A stretch of DNA of 64,000 nt from JAICMB01 sp035295125 (GTDB taxonomy: Bacteria; Acidobacteriota; Terriglobia; Bryobacterales; Bryobacteraceae): NCBI GenBank assembly GCA_035295125.1, contig DATGJP010000105.1, positions 34,547-98,546 on the forward strand, read 5' to 3'. Shown here piece after piece: positions 34,610 through 43,206 of the stretch; the first letter of the stretch is position 1, and every line of letters begins with the position of its first letter. Position numbers and translations under genes: made by a program. A model generated the notes under the pieces. The model saw nothing but the letters and a program-made list of their open reading frames with translations, was not told the origin of the DNA and ran no database searches.

Positions 34610-36268
34610 CTATGGAAACGGCGCGCCGTGTGCCCAAACACAGCGAAAACCGGTGGTCACATTGCGAGTGCCAGGGGTTCGCTGGCCGCGCGCGGATACG
34701 CGGAGATCACTATCGGCTCTGCTTTGAATGGACCCGCCGCGGACCACCATCGCGTCCCCCGCTTCCGGCCCCTTGGGGTCGACCACGGGGCTTTCACGGT
34801 AATACCCCGCCTCGTACCAATCCGCCACCCATTCCCATACGTTGCCAAGCGTGTCGTGAAGCATGAACGCATTGGCCAGCTTGATGCCGGCGTCCCGGGG
34901 CCCCGGATTATTGCCCATTTGTGCGCGATGCCAGGCGACTTCTTCGGCGGGTCCATATCGCGACGCGGTACTTCCACCTCGCGCCCCGTATTCCCATTCC
35001 GCCTCGCTGGGCAGCCGGCCGCCAACCCACTTGCAATATGCGGACGCTTCGCTCCAGCTTACGTGCACGACAGGAATTCGAGTCCCTGCCCTTTCTTCGT
35101 CGTCAAGAACCGCGATGAAGGCCTGGATCGCATCATCGGATAACCTTCCGTGTGCCGAACGCAGATTCTCTTTCTGTTCCCGATAAGACTCCTCGGTTGG
35201 ATCCCGGGCCCCCGTATCTCGCGAGAATTTAGAAAAGGCGATACGGGTCACCTCGGTCTGTCCTAACCAGAAGCCGCGCGAAATCGTAACCGGATGCGGC
35301 GGCATTTCGTCCTGGCGGCAATGTTCATCTCCCTCAGAGCACCCCATCCGATAGGATCCAGGCGGGATCAAAACATAACGGAGGCCGTCGATCGGATTTA
35401 CCTGAATCTGGGGAGGCGTTACTGGCGGCGGCGCGTTGCCTTTGACCGGCAACTCGGGAGGTGCAGGCGCGGCAGACGTTACTGTATGCGCCGTTGTGGG
35501 ACGGAAATAAAACTCCCCGATCACACCTGAATAGATGTATGGCAATTGTTCGCCTCCGGACGCCCGATCCACCTCGACTCGGACGCGGTTGAATACGGCG
35601 TCGAGAGAAAGACCGGGTTGCTTGAGCGCCTGGAGCAAATGCGTGGTGAATAGCCCGTTAGAACCAGCAGGGTCGTCACTCGCAACCTTGCCGGCAGCCG
35701 TGGCGAAAGCAATAAAGCTCCCGCGTCCTCCTTGCATCTGAGCCAGTCCGCCACCCATTGCACGGCTCACCCGGAATGGATTGCTGCGGCACGCATCGAG
35801 GATCACGATTTTAAGCCGAGCCCCAGTCTTATCCATTTTTTCGAGAATCCAGGAAGCAGAACGGGATTGATAGCGGATATCCGCTTCGTCACGCCCAGCG
35901 TAATCGACGGGAATGAGGTAATTTTCACCGTCGACTTGAACGCCGTGACCGGCATAGTAGAGCACCGCAACGTCCCCTGAACCGAGGCGTGACGCGAACT
36001 TGTCTACGGCACGGTCCATTTGTCGTAAGTCTCCATTAATGAGGAGTTCGACCTGAAAACCAACCTCCTGGAGCGCTCCGCTCATGGATCGAGCATCGTT
36101 GACGGCGTTCTTCAGTGGGCCCTTGGGATAGGCGTCGTTGCCGATGACGAGGGCAATATGATTGCCGCGCTCGAGGATGAGGTCTCGTTGAGCAAGCGCG
36201 TTGGTGGCAGTCGTCACGCCGATCGAGAGCGTCAGCGCTACAACACCCCACTTCGATTTAAGTTTCAC
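34610..36268 (-). CDS. Secreted caspase-like peptidase (C14) fused to formylglycine-generating-enzyme-like domain
   Basis: GTG 36268 directly follows the upstream gene's TGA (36269-36271). A signal peptide (VVALTLSIGVTTATNALA) precedes a caspase fold, about 35-270: HIALVIGNDAYP, then VLYYAGHGVQVDG with catalytic H108, and IVILDACRSNPF with catalytic C160. Residues about 295-550 form an FGE/SUMF1-like domain: VLIPPGSYRMGC, PHPVTISRGFWLGQTEVT, GGRLPSEAEWEYGARGG, NVWEWVADWYE, and FRCVWA. Such caspase-FGE fusions are known among bacterial orthocaspases; exported ones probably act in the periplasm. The dyad is intact, so activity is expected. The substrate is unknown. Confidence 0.88.
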   Translation of the reverse strand: MKLKSKWGVVALTLSIGVTTATNALAQRDLILERGNHIALVIGNDAYPKGPLKNAVNDARSMSGALQEVGFQVELLINGDLRQMDRAVDKFASRLGSGDVAVLYYAGHGVQVDGENYLIPVDYAGRDEADIRYQSRSASWILEKMDKTGARLKIVILDACRSNPFRVSRAMGGGLAQMQGGRGSFIAFATAAGKVASDDPAGSNGLFTTHLLQALKQPGLSLDAVFNRVRVEVDRASGGEQLPYIYSGVIGEFYFRPTTAHTVTSAAPAPPELPVKGNAPPPVTPPQIQVNPIDGLRYVLIPPGSYRMGCSEGDEHCRQDEMPPHPVTISRGFWLGQTEVTRIAFSKFSRDTGARDPTEESYREQKENLRSAHGRLSDDAIQAFIAVLDDEERAGTRIPVVHVSWSEASAYCKWVGGRLPSEAEWEYGARGGSTASRYGPAEEVAWHRAQMGNNPGPRDAGIKLANAFMLHDTLGNVWEWVADWYEAGYYRESPVVDPKGPEAGDAMVVRGGSIQSRADSDLRVSARGQRTPGTRNVTTGFRCVWAHGAPFP

Positions 36269-38449
36269 TCAGTGAGCCTCTACATTCTGCTCTGCACCAG
36301 GTTGCCAGAACCAGATGCGGGAATCTGCCAGCGACGCCGCCACACGGGAATCGTCGGGCGAGAAGATCGCATGAACAACTGCACTCGGACATCCCTCCAG
36401 AATACGCACAAGGTGCCCATCGTCAGCGCTCCAGAGTCTGACGGTGTGATCGTCACCAGCCGTGAGAACCACCGAACCGGCATGAGAGAACTTTACATTA
36501 TTGACAGCGCCCACATGTCCTTCGAGGCGTTTTACCGGGTTCCCGGTTTCGAGGTTCCAGAGCAGAGGGCCGTCCTTCGTAGCCATGACAGCTTTCGTGC
36601 CGTCCGGTGACAGATCAAAGCCAGTGACTTCCTGTCCCACTTGAAACGTGCTGAGCACCTGTCCCGAACCGACGTCGACGATCTGCATTCGCCCCGCCGC
36701 TGAAGGGCTCGCAATGCGCACTATAATCTTTGAACCATCCCCGTAGAACTCGAATCCATCGCCGCCATCGATTTGGTAAAGTCTTTGCCCGTTGCTCGCA
36801 CTCGACACCGTCACTGAACCGCTACGGCTGTCCTGGTCGATCACGGCGATCACCTTTGTAGAGTCGGCCGAAAAGCGGAAGGTCCGAACGCCAATATTGC
36901 CAGCGCCGAATTCGGTCACTTTTTGGCCCGAATTGATGTCCCAGATAACAATGTAGTGGGAATGACGTCCGCCGTACTCAGAACCCCAAGCGATCTTGGA
37001 CCCGTCGGGTGAAAATGCCACCCAACCGATGTGGTCGCGGAACACCGTGAAGGAACTTGTGACGGTGGGGAAAGTCTTAAGAACGTGCCCGTCGCGCAGG
37101 CTTAGAATCGCCGTCGTATTTCGCTCGTCGACCAAAGCAATCCTCGAGCGAAGCGAGTCAAATGCCGCAGCCTCGATCTTGCAGATTCGCGAAGCGTAGG
37201 CCGGGCATTCGCCGGGCGTGGTCCAATGCTGTATTTCGGCTCCTGTTCCGGTATCCCAGGCGTGAACGACCCCCTCGTCGCCGGCGCTATAAGCTCGCGA
37301 GCCGTCGAGTGAGAAATCGATCCCCTCAACCCAGCCGGCATGGCCCGTCTGCGGCTTGCCTGCATCGCGAAGATCCCACACCGCATTCCGAGTCGCCACC
37401 TGGTTACCATCCGGCGAGAATTCGAGCCAGGTAGCTGAATTCAGGCCCTGGCGGAAGTCGTCGTGAAACACGCCCTCGGTTCTCCCGCTCGAAACGTCGA
37501 CAACACGCACAGTACCATCGCCGGGACTACTACACGCGTATGCGATACGGTTTCCCAGCGGCGAAATTGCAGCCGCCAAAGGATACCCGTCGCCGCAGGA
37601 AACAGCGCGAAGCGCATGGCCATTTGTAACGTCGATCACGTTTGCGTTATTCCTGCTAACCACGGCGATTCTCGATGCGAGAGATGAAAAAGCCACCGCG
37701 TGGATATCGTCAGAACTATCAGTCTTGAGTGGCCTTATTTCCTGGCCCGTCGCGGCGGACAGCATCACGAAGCTTCCCCTAGCGTTGCTGACCGCGATCG
37801 TTGATCCATCACTGGAAAAGACGGCATCGCTCAGCGGATATTCGGACTGCAGCGTCTCGAGACGATTTCCGCCGGCAGCGTCGAACCGAGACAGGCTTTT
37901 TTCATCGGCAACCTGCAGGTATTGATTGTTGGGAGCAAATGCCGCCGCCTTTCCACCCGCCGTCAGTTGCTCGAGGAGCACCGCGTTTTCGGGTTTGTAG
38001 ATTTGAGTCTGCGAGTCTCCTAGGATCGCAACTTTCGAGTTGTCGTGCGCGAAAACCACCGCACGGGCAGCGAAAGTTATTGGAGTGTATTGCAGTTTTC
38101 TCCAGGTTCGGGCATTCCAGAAATATACGCCGTGGTCATCAACTGTGACCAGGTACTGGCCGTCCGGTGAGAAGGCCCCTGCCCTCGTTTGTTTGCTCAG
38201 GTCTCCCGCGGGATACTTCACCAGGAGCTCAGGGGGAACTGTGTCCGAAGACTGGGTTAAAGCCAGGATCGCCACGACCACGCCAGCGATGCAGACCGCG
38301 GACACAACGATGACCAAAAGTGGACGTTTGAGGCTCCGGACCGGCGGTTTAGAAGGCAGCGCGGGAGGCTGAGTGAGCGGCCTTCCACATGCGATGCAAT
38401 AATGCTGATCGCTATCGTTGGTTTTTGCCCCGCATTCCGTACAGTACAT
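36269..38449 (-). CDS. Zinc-ribbon, single-pass membrane WD40 repeat protein
   Basis: ATG 38449 gives MYCTECGAK with C3-x2-C6 and C18-x2-C21, a small zinc ribbon. One helix follows (RPLLVIVVSAVCIAGVVVAI, about 40-63), then about 650 residues of WD40-type propeller (for example GHAGWVEGIDFSLDGSRAYS, GHVGAVNNVKFSHAGSVVLT, VRLWSADDGHLVRI). Propeller topology with an N-terminal cytosolic ribbon places the repeats outside the cytoplasm. Its stop abuts the GTG start of the caspase-like gene, so they are translationally coupled and may form one complex. The longer frame to 38497 has no conserved content. Confidence 0.82.
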   Translation of the reverse strand: MYCTECGAKTNDSDQHYCIACGRPLTQPPALPSKPPVRSLKRPLLVIVVSAVCIAGVVVAILALTQSSDTVPPELLVKYPAGDLSKQTRAGAFSPDGQYLVTVDDHGVYFWNARTWRKLQYTPITFAARAVVFAHDNSKVAILGDSQTQIYKPENAVLLEQLTAGGKAAAFAPNNQYLQVADEKSLSRFDAAGGNRLETLQSEYPLSDAVFSSDGSTIAVSNARGSFVMLSAATGQEIRPLKTDSSDDIHAVAFSSLASRIAVVSRNNANVIDVTNGHALRAVSCGDGYPLAAAISPLGNRIAYACSSPGDGTVRVVDVSSGRTEGVFHDDFRQGLNSATWLEFSPDGNQVATRNAVWDLRDAGKPQTGHAGWVEGIDFSLDGSRAYSAGDEGVVHAWDTGTGAEIQHWTTPGECPAYASRICKIEAAAFDSLRSRIALVDERNTTAILSLRDGHVLKTFPTVTSSFTVFRDHIGWVAFSPDGSKIAWGSEYGGRHSHYIVIWDINSGQKVTEFGAGNIGVRTFRFSADSTKVIAVIDQDSRSGSVTVSSASNGQRLYQIDGGDGFEFYGDGSKIIVRIASPSAAGRMQIVDVGSGQVLSTFQVGQEVTGFDLSPDGTKAVMATKDGPLLWNLETGNPVKRLEGHVGAVNNVKFSHAGSVVLTAGDDHTVRLWSADDGHLVRILEGCPSAVVHAIFSPDDSRVAASLADSRIWFWQPGAEQNVEAH

Positions 38450-38781
38450 GCCTTGCACGCGAGCCACTCTGATTGCAAGATGAGGCGGCCCAAACACCGG
38501 ATGGACCCAGCGCTACCGCATTATAACGACTTAAGATCTGAGGACGCTCACCCGATGGTGTTGGGCTCCGGCATCGTTACCCGCGGCAGAAGTCTTTGAG
38601 AGCGGCATGGGCAGGCGAAAACGCCTGCGCCACCCTCATGGCTCAACCGGTTGTGAGCCATCATGTGCTACATCCGAAATTCCGACGCCGCAACATGATG
38701 TGCCAGGTGCTGCCAATGTGCACATCCACACTATCCCTATGGCGAAAATGCTTTGAGTAATTTAATCGAGCTTCTGGTGCA
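38450..38781. other. Intergenic region with repeat B and inverted repeats
   Basis: The gap between the WD40 gene start and the LytTR regulator end holds repeat B copy B (38580-38632). It also holds a perfect 8-bp inverted repeat, ATGGCTCA/TGAGCCAT (38638-38661), and a second pair, CATCATGT near 38660 with ACATGATG near 38695. No gene is visible. The promoter of the WD40-caspase transcript must lie here. Confidence 0.45.
38580..38632 (+). repeat. Dispersed hairpin repeat B, copy B
   Basis: The left part (GTCTTTGAGAGCGGCATG) and hairpin core (GCAGGCGAAAACGCCTGCGC) match copy A at 53612-53662 with only a few substitutions. The shared segment is about 50 bases including CCCGCGGCAG at the 5' side. 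Confidence 0.8.
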
Positions 38782-39495
38782 CTACCCGCGTTTGAGCCGC
38801 GCCTGCAACTGTTCGCGGTAGCTGCGACTCAGGCGCAGGCAAGCGCCGTCGCGAAGCACCACCTCATGTTCGCCATTGGAATCGAGCCGTAGCTCCCGCA
38901 CTCGGTCGAGGTTTACGATCGCGGAGCGATGGATACGGCAAAACGTCTCCGAGGCGAGCTCCTCCTCCAGTTCCGTGAGGCTCCGCCGCAGCAGGTGCGA
39001 CCGGCCGCCCGCGTGCAGGCAGGCATAGTAATCGGCGGCTTCGATCCAATCAATCTCGCCGGTTTTGAGAATCGTCACGCGGCCCGCACTCTTGACGATC
39101 AGGCGCTTCTCGGGCGACGTTCGGCCGCGCGCCACGGCCTTGCCCCGCTCCAGCGCTCGGGCGAAGCGCGCGTCATCGAAGGGCTTTAGGAGATAGTCCA
39201 GCGCCTCGGCCTCAAATGCCTTGACTGCATAGCGGTCATAAGCGGTCACAAAGATGATCGCCCTCGGAACAGCAGCGCCGAGCTGCGCCAGAACATCAAA
39301 ACCATCGCACCCGGGCATCTGCACATCAAGGAAGAGCAAATCGGGACGAAGTTCCCGGATCGCCTCGACGGCCTCGCTCCCCGAACCGCATTCCGCCACA
39401 ACCTCGGTGTCCGGATCGCGCGAGAGGAGTGCCATCAAGCCGGCGCGGGCCAGTGGCTCGTCATCCACGATCACGGTTCGAACAGGCCCGCTCAT
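38782..39495 (-). CDS. LytTR-type response regulator
   Basis: ATG 39495 lies inside the end of the kinase gene (ATGA overlap), so the 237-residue form is chosen over the open frame to 39702. The receiver domain has V-D11-D12-E, phospho-acceptor LLFLD57VQMPG, FVTAYDRYA and LLKPFDDAR. The C-terminal LytTR DNA-binding domain shows IDWIEAADYYACLH, LRRSLTELEE, FCRIHRSAIVNLDRVREL and LSRSYREQL. It pairs with the adjacent LytS-like kinase; targets may include the divergent sulfur operon, though that is inference. Confidence 0.94.
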   Translation of the reverse strand: MSGPVRTVIVDDEPLARAGLMALLSRDPDTEVVAECGSGSEAVEAIRELRPDLLFLDVQMPGCDGFDVLAQLGAAVPRAIIFVTAYDRYAVKAFEAEALDYLLKPFDDARFARALERGKAVARGRTSPEKRLIVKSAGRVTILKTGEIDWIEAADYYACLHAGGRSHLLRRSLTELEEELASETFCRIHRSAIVNLDRVRELRLDSNGEHEVVLRDGACLRLSRSYREQLQARLKRG

Positions 39496-40520
39496 CGTGC
39501 CGCCAGGTAGGGCACGCTCACCACGGCCTCTACAGCGCCGGCATCTCCATTCCGCAACTCGAGACTCGCGGCGTCGCCATACATGTTTCGAAGCCGGGCG
39601 CGCGTGTTGCCCACGCCCACGCCTTCGCGCGCCACATCGAGCGCGCCGTCGTTCTCGACGGACATTCGCAGGCAGCCGTTGTCGCGCCGGGCGGAGATCC
39701 AAAGCGATCCGCCTTGGACGTTAAGCGCGATTCCGTGCTGGATTGCGTTTTCCACCAACGGTTGCAGGATCATACTGGGTACACGCGCGTTCAACAACTC
39801 GCCAGGCACATCGATCGCGACGCGGAGCCGCCCAGCGAAACGTGCTTGCTGGATCTTCAGGTAGCTGTCGAGAAATTCCATTTCTTCGGCGAGCGTAGTC
39901 TCCGCCCCCGAAGCGCCATCCACCACTCGGCGCAGAAGATCGCTCAGGCCTACGATCATGTCCACCGCGGCACGATTCTGCCCGGAACGCACCAAGCCCG
40001 CGATTCCGTTCAGCGTGTTGAACAGAAAGTGCGGCTCCAACTGGCGTTTCAGTGCGTCGAGGCGAGCCTTGGCTAACTGTTCTTCGCGCTCCGCCAGCCG
40101 TTTGCGCGCATCAATGGTGTATCCCAGCGCCAGCACGCAGGCGTAAGCGATCAGCTCGGCAGGAAACCGGGCATACAAGAACTGCGCCAACGTATCCAAC
40201 AAGCCCGGAGAGGGAGGGCCATACGGCTGGAGCATTATATTCAGCAGGTAAACCCAAACGCCATCCACCGCCACAATTCCGGCATAAGCAGCCACGTGAG
40301 TGGGCCAGTGGCGATGCGGCGGAAAGCGCCTTCCCAACGCGATCACCAGGGGGCTCACCGCCCCCCACACGACCCAGCTCAGCGCATAGCGTAGAAAGAG
40401 CCGGAACCAGGGATGCTGCATGCCTTCCGCGTGCATTCCCACCACTACCTGTGCGCCGTTCATCAGGCCGAAAGCCATCCAGATCGCCAGCGACCACAGG
40501 TGGGCCCGCGCTCGTACCAT
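39492..40520 (-). CDS. LytS/YesM-family sensor histidine kinase
   Basis: ATG 40520, with GAGGGG immediately upstream, gives 342 residues. Four hydrophobic helices occupy about 8-150 (for example LWSLAIWMAFGLMNGAQVVV), a coiled segment leads to the His_kinase box LEPH164FLFNTLNGIAGLV, and the HATPase part has LQPLVENAIQHGI and VGVGNTRARLRNMYG. It has no separate sensor domain, so the membrane helices probably sense the signal. Its end overlaps the response regulator by four bases. It is divergent from the sulfur-trafficking operon. Confidence 0.93.
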   Translation of the reverse strand: MVRARAHLWSLAIWMAFGLMNGAQVVVGMHAEGMQHPWFRLFLRYALSWVVWGAVSPLVIALGRRFPPHRHWPTHVAAYAGIVAVDGVWVYLLNIMLQPYGPPSPGLLDTLAQFLYARFPAELIAYACVLALGYTIDARKRLAEREEQLAKARLDALKRQLEPHFLFNTLNGIAGLVRSGQNRAAVDMIVGLSDLLRRVVDGASGAETTLAEEMEFLDSYLKIQQARFAGRLRVAIDVPGELLNARVPSMILQPLVENAIQHGIALNVQGGSLWISARRDNGCLRMSVENDGALDVAREGVGVGNTRARLRNMYGDAASLELRNGDAGAVEAVVSVPYLAAR

Positions 40521-40536
40521 ACCCCTCACTTTACTC

Positions 40537-40552
40537 CAGGACCACTGTCCTG
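40537..40552. promoter_or_regulatory. Palindrome CAGGAC-N4-GTCCTG in the divergent promoter gap
   Basis: A perfect 6-bp inverted repeat with a CACT spacer lies 16 bases from the histidine kinase start and 9 bases before the small leader ORF of the sulfur operon. Position and symmetry suit an operator, but direct repeats typical of LytTR sites are not evident. Confidence 0.35.
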
Positions 40553-40561
40553 AAAACCAAA

Positions 40562-40645
40562 ATGCAGCCAATCCACCGCGGTTTGCAGGGAAATGACTGG
40601 CAGGACGGCGAGTTGCGGCGGATGATTGAAGAACGAATCGTATGA
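40562..40645 (+). CDS. 27-residue leader ORF coupled to the sulfur operon
   Basis: ATG 40562 opens a 27-codon frame (MQPIHRGLQGNDWQ, then DGELRRMIEERIV). Its TGA overlaps the ATG of the tandem rhodanese gene by four bases (ATGA at 40642-40645), the same junction used throughout this operon. It is polar and helical without cysteines, and I know no family. It may be a translated leader that couples initiation of the next gene. Chance occurrence cannot be excluded for so short a frame. Confidence 0.4.
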   Translation: MQPIHRGLQGNDWQDGELRRMIEERIV

Positions 40646-41529
40646 AGAACCTTCCACTCGTTCTGTTTTTCGCCGCGACTTCGCCGGCTGCATTCGGCCA
40701 AAGCGCCGCGTCCCTGCTGGTGGATGCCGACTGGCTTACCGCCCATCTCCACGATCGCAACCTGGTCCTGCTGCAGGTCGGCCCCAAAGAGGATTATGCC
40801 GCGAAGCACATCCCCGGGGCTCTCACGATGTCGATGAACGATGTGATCCGCCCCATGAGCCACAACATGGGCGATTCCGAAATCATGGTGGAATTGCCCG
40901 ACGCTGCCACGCTGCGCGCCAAGCTGGAAACGTTTGGCATTTCCGACAGCAGCCATGTGGTGCTGTATTTCGCAAGCGACAGGGTTTTATCTGCGACTAC
41001 GCGGGTTCTTTTCACGTTCGATTATCTGGGGCTGGGTGAGCACACCAGCTTGCTCGACGGCGGGTTGCCTGCCTGGGTCGCGGCCGGAAAGCCGGTCACC
41101 GCCGAGGAATCCGCGGCGCCAAAACCCGGCCACCTCAGTGTCCAGCCGACGAAAAACTCCGTGGCGGATGTGGACCTGGTAAAGACCATTTCCACGCGTT
41201 CGGGCTTCCGCCTGGTGGATGCGCGCGCGGCCGTTTTCTACAACGGCACTGAACCCACCTATAAGAAGAACGGCCACATTCCCGGCGCCGCCAACATTCC
41301 ATTCACGGACGTTTTTAATGACAAGCTGCTGTTCGACAAAAAACAGGCCGCGAAGCTATTTGAGCAGGCGGGGATCAAGTCGGGCGACACCGTGGTCGCG
41401 TATTGCCATATCGGCATGCAGGCGACGGCCGTGATTCTTGCCGCGCGCATGCTTGGTCACCCGGCGATGCTCTACGATGGCTCCTTCCAGGATTGGGCCG
41501 TGAACAATCGCGGACCTGTCGAGAAATGA
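40642..41529 (+). CDS. Exported thiosulfate/3-mercaptopyruvate sulfurtransferase (tandem rhodanese)
   Basis: A signal peptide (MKNLPLVLFFAATSPAAFG) precedes two rhodanese domains in 295 residues. The first (about 28-150) has LLQVGPKEDYAAKHIPGALT and no catalytic cysteine. The second (about 165-290) has LVDARAAVFYNGTEP, GHIPGAANIPF and the active-site loop VAYCHIGMQA with C255. It ends LYDGSFQDWAVN, as in SseA/TST enzymes. It transfers sulfane sulfur to thiol acceptors. The next gene, a YeeE/YedE-type transporter half, overlaps by four bases, which fits thiosulfate or sulfane-sulfur handling at the membrane. Confidence 0.92.
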   Translation: MKNLPLVLFFAATSPAAFGQSAASLLVDADWLTAHLHDRNLVLLQVGPKEDYAAKHIPGALTMSMNDVIRPMSHNMGDSEIMVELPDAATLRAKLETFGISDSSHVVLYFASDRVLSATTRVLFTFDYLGLGEHTSLLDGGLPAWVAAGKPVTAEESAAPKPGHLSVQPTKNSVADVDLVKTISTRSGFRLVDARAAVFYNGTEPTYKKNGHIPGAANIPFTDVFNDKLLFDKKQAAKLFEQAGIKSGDTVVAYCHIGMQATAVILAARMLGHPAMLYDGSFQDWAVNNRGPVEK

Positions 41530-42050
41530 ACCGGTCTCCGCAACCATACATCGATTCCTACTTCGCGGGCGTCGGCATCGGCCTCGTGCTCCTTGCCAGC
41601 TACGTGCTGGTGGGGCATGGCCTGGGGGCTTCAGGAGCATTTGCCAGCGTCGTAGCGGCAGGTACGGCAATTGTGGAAGGGTCGTCACGAGCTGGCGCAT
41701 CGCAGGCGGTCGCGCCCTATCTTCCAAACGGTCTCATGAGCCCATTCCGCGACTGGCTCGTGCTCGAGTTGGCCGGAGCGATGCTCGGCGGCTGGCTTTC
41801 GGCATTCTTTGCCGGCCGGGCTCGCATCGCGGTAGAGCGCGGACCGGGCATCGGGACCACCACACGGATGGTGGCAGCCGTGGCTGGAGGCGTGCTCATG
41901 GGCCTGGGAGCGAAACTGGCACGAGGCTGCACCAGCGGTCAGGCGCTCACTGGCGGCGCCTTACTCTCGGCCGGAAGCTGGATGTTCATCGGCAGTTGTT
42001 TCTTAGCCGGATACGTCTTAGCGCCGTTCGCGCGGAGGCTTTGGCGATGA
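41526..42050 (+). CDS. YeeE/YedE-family sulfur transporter, half 1
   Basis: ATG 41526 gives 174 residues with four to five helices. The family motif ARGCTSGQALTGGALLSAGSW lies near 135-155 and includes the conserved Cys-Thr-Ser-Gly. Full-length YeeE/YedE (thiosulfate uptake) proteins are about 350 residues, and here the protein is split into two genes like PmpA/PmpB. It overlaps both neighbours by four bases. Confidence 0.88.
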   Translation: MNRSPQPYIDSYFAGVGIGLVLLASYVLVGHGLGASGAFASVVAAGTAIVEGSSRAGASQAVAPYLPNGLMSPFRDWLVLELAGAMLGGWLSAFFAGRARIAVERGPGIGTTTRMVAAVAGGVLMGLGAKLARGCTSGQALTGGALLSAGSWMFIGSCFLAGYVLAPFARRLWR

Positions 42051-42610
42051 TCACGCCTCTTCGGCCGGAAGGAGCGCTGGTCGCAGCGCCTCTGCTCGGA
42101 GTGGCCTTTGGCTGGCTGCTGGAGCGCGGCGGCTTAGGATCGGCTCCGCGGTTGGCCGGCCAGTTCTATCTCACGGATCTCCGAGTTTTCAAGGTGATGT
42201 TCAGCGCACTCGTTACGGCCATGCTGGGCGCCTTCTGGCTCGACCGCTTCGGCTTCATCGATCTGCGCCTGGTGGAGCTTCCCGAGACGTTCCTCCTGCC
42301 GCAGGCTTTGGGAGGCGCGCTCTTTGGCGTTGGGTTCCTGATCGCAGGATTATGCCCGGGCACATCGTGCGTCGCCGCAGCGGCGGGCCGGCTGGATGGC
42401 CTCGGCGTTGTCGGCGGAATGTTGGGAGGCGTCGTGCTGTTCAATGGCTCGTTCCCCTGGGTCGAGCGCTTTTACCAGAGCACCGCCCGCGGCGCGATGA
42501 CGCTTTCCGACGTGATGCCGGTTCCGCGCGGGTTGGTGGTCGCAATGGTCACGGCAGCCGCGCTCGGAGGGTTCGTGGTTGCCGAACGCCTCGAACGGCG
42601 GCGATCATGA
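42047..42610 (+). CDS. YeeE/YedE-family sulfur transporter, half 2
   Basis: ATG 42047 gives 187 residues with about five helices. It shows FGWLLERGGLGSAPRLAGQF near the N-terminus and the second signature GFLIAGLCPGTSCVAAAAGR, whose cysteine matches the sulfur-relay cysteine of the family. It overlaps half 1 and the next rhodanese gene by four bases each. The two halves together should make one channel-like importer passing a sulfur species to the periplasmic and cytoplasmic partners encoded here. Confidence 0.88.
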   Translation: MITPLRPEGALVAAPLLGVAFGWLLERGGLGSAPRLAGQFYLTDLRVFKVMFSALVTAMLGAFWLDRFGFIDLRLVELPETFLLPQALGGALFGVGFLIAGLCPGTSCVAAAAGRLDGLGVVGGMLGGVVLFNGSFPWVERFYQSTARGAMTLSDVMPVPRGLVVAMVTAAALGGFVVAERLERRRS

Positions 42611-43206
42611 CACGCGCGCACGCAACTCTCGCGATGGCCGCCGTAACGCTCGGCTGCGCGGCCGCAATCGCTGAACTCAGGCCTACGGAAGCACAGCCGG
42701 CCTCGCTCGCTGCCGAAATCGAATCCGAAACCGACCACATTTCCGCGCTCGAATTGGGCGAGCGGCTGAGGCGCGGAGATCGAAACCTGCTGGTGCTGGA
42801 CCTCCGAACCGAGCGGGAGTTTCAGGAATTCCACATCGCCGGCGCAAAACAGGCTGCTCTGCGAGAACTCGCGCAGGAGGGGCTGCCCCAGACATCCGAC
42901 ATCGTCCTTTATTCGGAAGGTGGGGGGCACGCAGCGCAGGCCTGGGTGCTGCTGCGGCTGCGCGGTTATCGCCGCGTCTACTTCCTGCGCGAAGGCCTCT
43001 ACGAGTGGGTTTCACGCGTTTATGAGCCACGCCTCGCGTCGGATGCAACGCCAGAGGAGCGCGCTGAATTCGAGAAAGCCGCCCCGCTCAGCCGTTATTT
43101 TGGGGGAACGCCACGATCCGACGTCCCCCGAGCCGAAGTTCCGACCGGCTACTGGACCGGCCACACGGGTGGCACCACGGTCGTGGCTCACCGGCGAGGA
43201 TGCTGA
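42607..43206 (+). CDS. Exported rhodanese-like protein without catalytic cysteine
   Basis: A signal peptide (HATLAMAAVTLGCAAAIA) precedes a single rhodanese domain: LLVLDLRTEREFQEFHIAGA, then DIVLYSEGGGHAAQAWVLLR. The active-loop position normally held by Cys is S103 in YSEGGG, so sulfur transfer by the standard persulfide route is unlikely. The C-terminal 50 residues are extra and end with a cysteine. Start ATG 42607 overlaps the previous stop (ATGA), and its own TGA overlaps the next start (TGATG). It could act as a sulfur-binding scaffold for the transporter. Confidence 0.8.
   Translation: MTRAHATLAMAAVTLGCAAAIAELRPTEAQPASLAAEIESETDHISALELGERLRRGDRNLLVLDLRTEREFQEFHIAGAKQAALRELAQEGLPQTSDIVLYSEGGGHAAQAWVLLRLRGYRRVYFLREGLYEWVSRVYEPRLASDATPEERAEFEKAAPLSRYFGGTPRSDVPRAEVPTGYWTGHTGGTTVVAHRRGC

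Noticed and set aside
33824..35143. Plus-strand open frame of 439 codons across the propeller and caspase genes
   Set aside because: It spans the antisense of two recognised genes and their gap, and shows no conserved motif.
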